From NCBI GenBank assembly GCA_028705785.1, contig JAQWCT010000094.1:1-9225 (forward strand): DNA of 9,225 nt. The letters run 5' to 3'. The position numbers were made by a program, and so were the translations under genes. Each line of letters starts with the position of its first letter. Position 1 is the first letter of the stretch. Shown piece after piece: positions 5,893-9,225 of this stretch. Source of the DNA: Sulfurospirillaceae bacterium. GTDB taxonomy: Bacteria > Campylobacterota > Campylobacteria > Campylobacterales > Sulfurospirillaceae. The notes beneath the pieces are model-generated. The model did no database searches. It was not told where the DNA came from and worked only from the letters and a program-made list of their open reading frames with translations.

Positions 5893-6966
5893 ATGGTGCA
5901 AAACTCTTTTTTACGCTGGCTTGGGCTTGGGATTTTAGCACTGGTTATTTGGCTTTTCTTCCCATTTTTAAAAAGTTTTTTTGTTGCCCTTTTGATGGCG
6001 TTGGCAGTCGCTCCTTTGCATCATTTTTTGCAACGGTTTTTGAGCCGTTATCCGTTGCTTAAAAAAAATGCGCCTATTCTTTGCGCAAGCATTGTGACCT
6101 TAGCACTTTCGTTGATTATTTTTGTGCCGATTACACTTTTTTTATTCAATCTTCTTAGTCACCCCTCTGATACTCTCGATATGATTCGCTCCGTTGGTGA
6201 TCAGATAGAAGAGCAAAGTAAGCATTTGCCGAGTTATCTGACATGGGTTATCTCCCCCATTGAGAGCTTAATTGAGATGTCAAAACTTCATAAAGATGAG
6301 ATTACCACTACATTAGCCAGCTGGCTGGGTAATGGTCTTAAAACATTTATGGCGATGCTAGTGGATATGGCGATGGTCATTGTCTTTTTCTTTTTTCTAA
6401 GCCTCTATGGGCGCAAAATCATTCTATTTTTGTTCCCTGTTATTCCCTTAAATCGCTCTACAAAACGGATTTTTTTAGAGGAGATGACAACAACGATGGC
6501 AGTGGTTTTTTACAGTCTCATGGGAGTAATGGTTGTTCAAGGGCTTGCTTTTGGCGTTTTTATCGCATTTTTTGATGGATACAATGCTCTGTTACTAGGG
6601 TTTCTTGCGGGGATTGCGTCGATTATTCCGATTGCAGGAACGGCACTGGTGTGGATGCCGATTGCGGCGAATGAATACTTTCAAGGCAATACGATTAATG
6701 CCATCATTATAGCGGCATATTCGTGGGCGATGTTGGCATTTTTTATTGACAATATTGTCAAACTGATGCTGCTTAATTTTGTCAATAAAACACTCAGTAA
6801 CGGTAAAAAACGGGTTAATGAATTTATTATCTTTTTCGCTATTGTAGGAGGGTTAGCCACCTTTGGATTTTGGGGATTTATCATAGGACCTGCAATTATA
6901 GCACTCGCCATTACGACGCTTCGAGCCCTACGCAAAGCCAATCGCTCAAATCTTGGTGATGCGTAG
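5893..6966 (+). CDS. AI-2E/YdiK-family membrane transporter
   Basis: The 357-residue protein belongs to the AI-2E exporter-like family (Pfam PF01594; E. coli YdiK, TqsA, PerM). These are polytopic inner-membrane proteins whose substrates are mostly unproven; TqsA was linked to autoinducer-2 export. Visible layout: TM segments about 10-23, 27-42 and 60-88; a large extracytoplasmic or amphipathic region 89-150; TM about 150-172; then TM segments around 203-226, 231-256, 268-298 and 309-345. The family signature GFLAGIASIIPIAGTALVWMP is at 236-256 and GFWGFIIGPAI at 325-335. The start at 5893 is supported by AAAGG and a TATAAT box; the frame stays open upstream to 5728, but that would overlap the hugZ-like gene and its promoter. 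The gene ends only 15 bases from the convergent YtxGH-like gene, with no room for a separate terminator. Naming it an AI-2 transporter would over-interpret the family label. Confidence 0.9.
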   Translation: MVQNSFLRWLGLGILALVIWLFFPFLKSFFVALLMALAVAPLHHFLQRFLSRYPLLKKNAPILCASIVTLALSLIIFVPITLFLFNLLSHPSDTLDMIRSVGDQIEEQSKHLPSYLTWVISPIESLIEMSKLHKDEITTTLASWLGNGLKTFMAMLVDMAMVIVFFFFLSLYGRKIILFLFPVIPLNRSTKRIFLEEMTTTMAVVFYSLMGVMVVQGLAFGVFIAFFDGYNALLLGFLAGIASIIPIAGTALVWMPIAANEYFQGNTINAIIIAAYSWAMLAFFIDNIVKLMLLNFVNKTLSNGKKRVNEFIIFFAIVGGLATFGFWGFIIGPAIIALAITTLRALRKANRSNLGDA

Positions 6967-6981
6967 GGATACAGTGAAGAA

Positions 6982-7629
6982 TTAACCTTTAGTCAATACC
7001 TGTATCTCTTTTTGAAGTTTGTCAAGTTTTTTCATCAGGTGTTTGATTTCACTTCCTTTCATAACATCTTCTACATCGGTGTGTAACAAGCCTTGGGTTG
7101 TCTCTTGAAATGCGTGACTTAATGCTTCAAATTTTGCTTTTGCTTTTTCAACTAAGATTTCGTAGTCATCGACCAATGTTTCTTCAAGATCATTGAGTTT
7201 AGATGTAATCTCATCTTTGTTTTTATAAACATAATACGCACTAATTCCTGTAATAGTCGCACCAAGTGCGAAACTGAGTAGATTATTTTGATTCATAGTG
7301 TCCTCTTTTGGAGTTGATTTAAATAGCTGTGAAAATGTTTTGATAGCAGTGGTGACATGGGTGAGTTGAGCGATACTTCCTGATGCTTTAAGGGCTAAAA
7401 AGTGACTTTTTTCTTCGAGCGTAGCTATGAGGTCGCTGACATCGTCTAGCATGAATGTGGCTTTTTGGCAAAATCCACTTAATTCATTTTGGCTAAGAGC
7501 AATAAACGCGGTTGCTTTGTGCATGGCAGTGATATGTTTGATTGTGAGAAAAACAATAGCGGCGGCAATAATAACCATGCACACCATGATAATCCCTATA
7601 AAAAGGGTGAGAAGCTGCTGATCGTTCAT
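6982..7629 (-). CDS. YtxG (DUF948)-YtxH fusion-like membrane protein
   Basis: The 215-residue reading frame has two parts. The N-terminal part has one TM (about 6-30) followed by a helical stretch to about 105, like DUF948 proteins such as B. subtilis YtxG. The C-terminal part starts at M112, with a short TM (about 116-133) ending in YYVYKNKDEI and a long charged helix, like YtxH (PF12732). In B. subtilis ytxG and ytxH are separate neighbouring genes in a general-stress operon. Here no stop separates them, yet M112 (ATG at 7296, minus strand) has a very strong ribosome site, AGAGGA (7301-7306). Both the fusion and a separate YtxH-like product (6982-7296, 104 residues) could be made. The main start at 7629 is supported by AAAGG seven bases upstream; the in-frame TTG at 7644 is not. 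Assignment to YtxG and YtxH rests on architecture and is moderate; the molecular role is unknown. Confidence 0.75.
   Translation of the reverse strand: MNDQQLLTLFIGIIMVCMVIIAAAIVFLTIKHITAMHKATAFIALSQNELSGFCQKATFMLDDVSDLIATLEEKSHFLALKASGSIAQLTHVTTAIKTFSQLFKSTPKEDTMNQNNLLSFALGATITGISAYYVYKNKDEITSKLNDLEETLVDDYEILVEKAKAKFEALSHAFQETTQGLLHTDVEDVMKGSEIKHLMKKLDKLQKEIQVLTKG
7294..7306 (-). promoter_or_regulatory. Internal ribosome binding site and ATG within the YtxGH-like gene
   Basis: On the minus strand AGAGGA is followed by CACT and ATG (7294-7296), in frame with the longer gene. It is stronger than the ribosome site of the gene's own start (AAAGG, seven bases before 7629). That suggests real use, or descent from a formerly separate gene. 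Confidence 0.65.
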
Positions 7630-7648
7630 TGAAGAGCCTTTCAAATTC

Positions 7649-7654
7649 AGTATA
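7649..7654 (-). promoter_or_regulatory. -10 box of the YtxGH-like gene
   Basis: TATACT on the minus strand lies 19 bases before the ATG at 7629. Transcription would start within the AAAGG-containing leader, leaving a very short 5' end. Confidence 0.5.
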
Positions 7655-7832
7655 CTCTTCTTTGTGAACTTTACAGCTTGGTTTTAGAGAAGCCTTTAAA
7701 AACTAAGGTTAGGACGGTATTATCTTCCATTTTTAGCTTTTGTTTGATGACAATTTATAATGATGTAATCATTGCTTTAGAAAGAAACTTGATAGAAATC
7801 AGCAGGCAACTTTGCTAATAAACCTGTTTACA

Positions 7833-7866
7833 CCAATGGGTCTTGCATTGAAATAAGACCCATTGG
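7833..7866 (-). terminator. Hairpin downstream of the small zinc-ribbon gene
   Basis: CCAATGGGTCTT (7833-7844) and AAGACCCATTGG (7855-7866) form a perfect 12-bp stem with a 10-base loop. It lies 14 bases beyond the stop of the minus-strand gene at 7881, where a terminator is expected. Neither strand shows a good T-run after the stem, so an RNA 3'-end stabiliser or a factor-assisted terminator is as likely. Confidence 0.6.
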
Positions 7867-7880
7867 AATTAAAAGAATAC

Positions 7881-8192
7881 CTACTTTTTAGTTCCCGGTA
7901 GTTTTCCCTTAATGGTTAAAACAACACATAAAATCGTTGCTATTAGTAAATAAGGGCCACTAATTGTTGCACCGATTTTTTCACCTGATACTGAAGAATC
8001 AAATGCCCCTGCAACAAAACCAGTAAGAAATATAGCTGAAATCCAAATAATAATTATCCATAAAATACAAAATAATATTCTACGAATAATCAAATTATTG
8101 CTAGGTAGTACTTGTGTTGCTCCACATTGAGGACACATAGTAGCTGTTTCATGTATTTCTTTTCCACATCCTCTACAAAATACCATTCCCAT
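7881..8192 (-). CDS. Small zinc-ribbon membrane protein
   Basis: This 103-residue protein starts with a zinc ribbon: C6, C9, C20 and C23 in CX2CG-X10-CX2CG form. Two hydrophobic stretches follow (about 34-60 and 78-94), with a short basic tail ending KKLPGTKK-like in character (GKLPGTKK). The ribbon plus TM layout is widespread in bacteria, and its function is generally unknown. The Cys spacing and positions equal those of the frameshifted zinc-ribbon protein at 2111-2742, although the rest differs. AGGAG (8201-8205, minus strand) is eight bases before the ATG at 8192, which makes that start better than the in-frame ATG at 8186. The gene stands alone, with its own promoter-like sequence upstream and a hairpin downstream. 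Its low GC resembles the islet at 2025-3240 more than the flanking transporter genes. Confidence 0.85.
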   Translation of the reverse strand: MGMVFCRGCGKEIHETATMCPQCGATQVLPSNNLIIRRILFCILWIIIIWISAIFLTGFVAGAFDSSVSGEKIGATISGPYLLIATILCVVLTIKGKLPGTKK

Positions 8193-8224
8193 TTAAATTT
8201 CTCCTATAGTATTTAACTAAGCAA

Positions 8225-8253
8225 ATATTATCAATTTAAAATAAAAAATACAA
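8225..8253 (-). promoter_or_regulatory. Candidate promoter of the small zinc-ribbon gene
   Basis: On the minus strand TTGTAT (8248-8253) and TAATAT (8225-8230) are separated by 17 bases in an AT-rich stretch, about 32 bases before the start codon. AT-richness makes chance matches common here. Confidence 0.4.
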
Positions 8254-8331
8254 GTGTTGGAACTTGACTTTTCAATAACCAAACTAAAGAAATATCTCAA
8301 AGGGAGATAAGCTCTTTTTTTCAATTTGCGT

Positions 8332-8337
8332 TACAAT
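8332..8337 (+). promoter_or_regulatory. Candidate -10 box of the AEC-family gene
   Basis: TACAAT lies 36 bases before the ATG at 8374, behind a T7 run (8315-8321) and without a clear -35 box. The TTTACATGTAAA palindrome at 8354-8365 falls between this box and the start codon, so it would lie in the 5' leader. No good ribosome site is visible before the ATG. Confidence 0.45.
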
Positions 8338-8352
8338 ACCTTTTTTTAAAAT

Positions 8353-8366
8353 CTTTACATGTAAAG
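8353..8366. repeat. CTTTACATGTAAAG palindrome, copy 5 (AEC gene leader)
   Basis: A perfect 14-bp palindrome followed by CTTC, ending eight bases before the ATG of the AEC-family gene. Unlike most copies it lies at a 5' end. It occupies the position where a ribosome site would be, and as RNA it could form a small CATG-loop hairpin there. Confidence 0.85.
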
Positions 8367-8373
8367 CTTCACC

Positions 8374-9225
8374 ATGAACATAGCGCTCTCGATTCTTGCC
8401 ATTTATGTCTTCATTTTTTTAGGCTACATCGCCAAAAAAATCTTCAAAGATGAACTCGCGGAAAAGGGTATGGTCATTCTCTCGGTTTATTTCTTGCACC
8501 CCATTTTCTCCTTTTGGGGGCTTTCTACCAAACCAATGAGCTTGGAGCTGTTGCAAGTGCCTCTTTATTATGTGCTTTTTTCACTTTTGACCATTGCGAT
8601 AAGCTTTGTGTTTGCAAGAATGTTTTTTGAAGATACAAAAGAACGCTCCATTATGACTATCGCGGCGGCGATTAACAACACGGGAAATTTAGGCATTCCT
8701 CTTGGCATCGCCATCTTTGGAGAAGCGTCCATCATCTACACTAGCATGATGAGTGTCGCCAATACGCTCATGACCTACACACTGGGAGTTTTTTTCTACT
8801 CAGCGGGCACATCAAGCATGAAGCAAGCATTTTTGAATATCTTCAAACTTCCCGTTATTTGGGCGGCGATGTTTGCGATGATGTTTAATTTTATGGGTAT
8901 TGTGATTCATCCCATACTTTTTAAGTCCTTAGAGATGGGTGCGTACTGTACAGTTGTTCTTCAACTCATGATTTTTGGTATGTACCTTTATAACATGCAA
9001 CTAGGAAATCTGAACCATAAACTGCTTTTACATGTAAACCTTATCAAGTTTGCCATTATGCCTATCATTACGGTCTGGTTGCTCTTTTTTGTGCTTCCCT
9101 TAGAGCCGTTTGTTGCTTCCGTCATTTTTTTGGAACTTATCGTTCCTCTCGCCGTTACCAATGTCATTATTGCCGCACTGTATAACTGTAAGCCCATAGA
9201 TGTCGCTAGTCTCATTCTTTTTAGT
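8374..9225 (+). CDS. AEC-family permease (auxin-efflux-carrier type), 3' end outside window
   Basis: The frame is open from ATG 8374 to the last base (284 codons). Family members have about 300-320 residues, so little is missing. AEC proteins (Pfam PF03547) are ten-TM inner-membrane transporters; characterised bacterial members move malate and related carboxylates, but most substrates are unknown. Visible features: an N-terminal TM with FLGYIAKK, a hydrophobic chain throughout, and the family signature NNTGNLGIPLGIAIFG beginning at N101, the broken-helix region of this fold. The second half begins near residue 165 and contains the second broken-helix region, with PLAVTNVIIAALYN near the right edge. 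The start has no clear Shine-Dalgarno, and a palindrome occupies the leader. A further palindrome copy lies inside the gene at 9027-9038. Confidence 0.88.
   Translation, partial: MNIALSILAIYVFIFLGYIAKKIFKDELAEKGMVILSVYFLHPIFSFWGLSTKPMSLELLQVPLYYVLFSLLTIAISFVFARMFFEDTKERSIMTIAAAINNTGNLGIPLGIAIFGEASIIYTSMMSVANTLMTYTLGVFFYSAGTSSMKQAFLNIFKLPVIWAAMFAMMFNFMGIVIHPILFKSLEMGAYCTVVLQLMIFGMYLYNMQLGNLNHKLLLHVNLIKFAIMPIITVWLLFFVLPLEPFVASVIFLELIVPLAVTNVIIAALYNCKPIDVASLILFS
9027..9038. repeat. TTTACATGTAAA palindrome, copy 6 (inside the AEC gene)
   Basis: A perfect 12-bp copy within the coding sequence, read as L-L-H-V-N codons. Its presence in a coding region shows that the motif is not only a transcription terminator. 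Confidence 0.9.

Larger units (their letters stand above)
7645..7880. other. Non-coding gap between two minus-strand genes
   Basis: These 236 bases hold no gene I can support. They contain the -10 box of the YtxGH-like gene at the left, a plus-strand TATAAT at 7756-7761 with no matching -35, and a strong hairpin at 7833-7866. A 23-codon plus-strand frame (7747-7818) has no ribosome site. A small RNA ending at the hairpin is possible but unsupported. Confidence 0.5.

Noticed and set aside
7630..7644. TTG start five codons upstream of the YtxGH-like ATG
   Set aside because: The AAAGG site is spaced for the ATG at 7629, and the -10 box lies too close upstream of the TTG to leave a leader.
7747..7818. 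23-codon plus-strand frame in the gap after the YtxGH-like gene
   Set aside because: No ribosome site and no recognisable sequence; length is within chance for AT-rich DNA.
8293..8321. Weak hairpin TATCTC/GAGATA followed by a T7 run, resembling a plus-strand terminator
   Set aside because: The stem is only 6 bp, five bases separate it from the T-run, and no plus-strand gene ends upstream. The T-run more likely belongs to the AEC promoter.
1..9225. CRISPR array, tRNA, rRNA, transposase, toxin-antitoxin or phage genes
   Set aside because: I looked for regular direct repeats with spacers, tRNA-like arms, and transposase or integrase motifs, and saw none.

Overview
The window looks like chromosomal DNA from a Campylobacterota (epsilonproteobacterial) genome, most like Sulfurospirillum or a close relative. 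This rests on moderate-to-low GC, short tightly packed genes, T-rich promoters with good -10 boxes and poor -35 boxes, and the overall protein character. The genus is inferred from general resemblance, because no search could be run.

Layout from left to right. Bases 1-66 are the 3' part of a TPP riboswitch, which controls thiC (83-1951, thiamine pyrimidine synthase). thiC ends in a long two-tier hairpin. An AT-rich islet (about 2025-3240) follows. It holds a zinc-ribbon membrane protein that is split by an apparent -1 frameshift at an A7 run, and a three-TM protein of unknown function. Convergent to the islet on the minus strand is a two-gene yjjP-yjjB operon encoding a split ThrE-type exporter, known in E. 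coli as a succinate exporter. A two-TM hypothetical protein (4619-5209) lies divergent from yjjP and convergent to a HugZ/HutZ-type haem-utilisation protein (5265-5747, minus). Divergent from hugZ is an AI-2E/YdiK-family membrane protein (5893-6966). It converges, with only 15 bp between, on a minus-strand gene that appears to be an in-frame YtxG (DUF948)-YtxH fusion with a retained internal ribosome binding site. A non-coding stretch (7645-7880) with one strong hairpin comes next, then a second small zinc-ribbon membrane protein (minus). The window ends inside an AEC-family permease (8374 to the end).

The genes do not form one pathway. They are mostly single genes or two-gene units for vitamin synthesis, metabolite export, haem handling and envelope functions. 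Apart from the islet and the zinc-ribbon genes this is an ordinary chromosomal neighbourhood.

The most striking feature is not a gene. The palindrome TTTACATGTAAA (core TTACATGTAA) occurs six times in 9.2 kb, where I estimate by hand well under 0.1 by chance. Four copies are at gene 3' ends, one is just before the AEC start codon and one is inside the AEC coding sequence. Three copies sit in a longer repeat that also carries AACTTTTAAC, and two of those bound the AT-rich islet in inverted orientation. I did not find a convincing new multi-gene system. The palindrome family, the in-phase slippery run and the YtxG-YtxH fusion are the items most worth following up.
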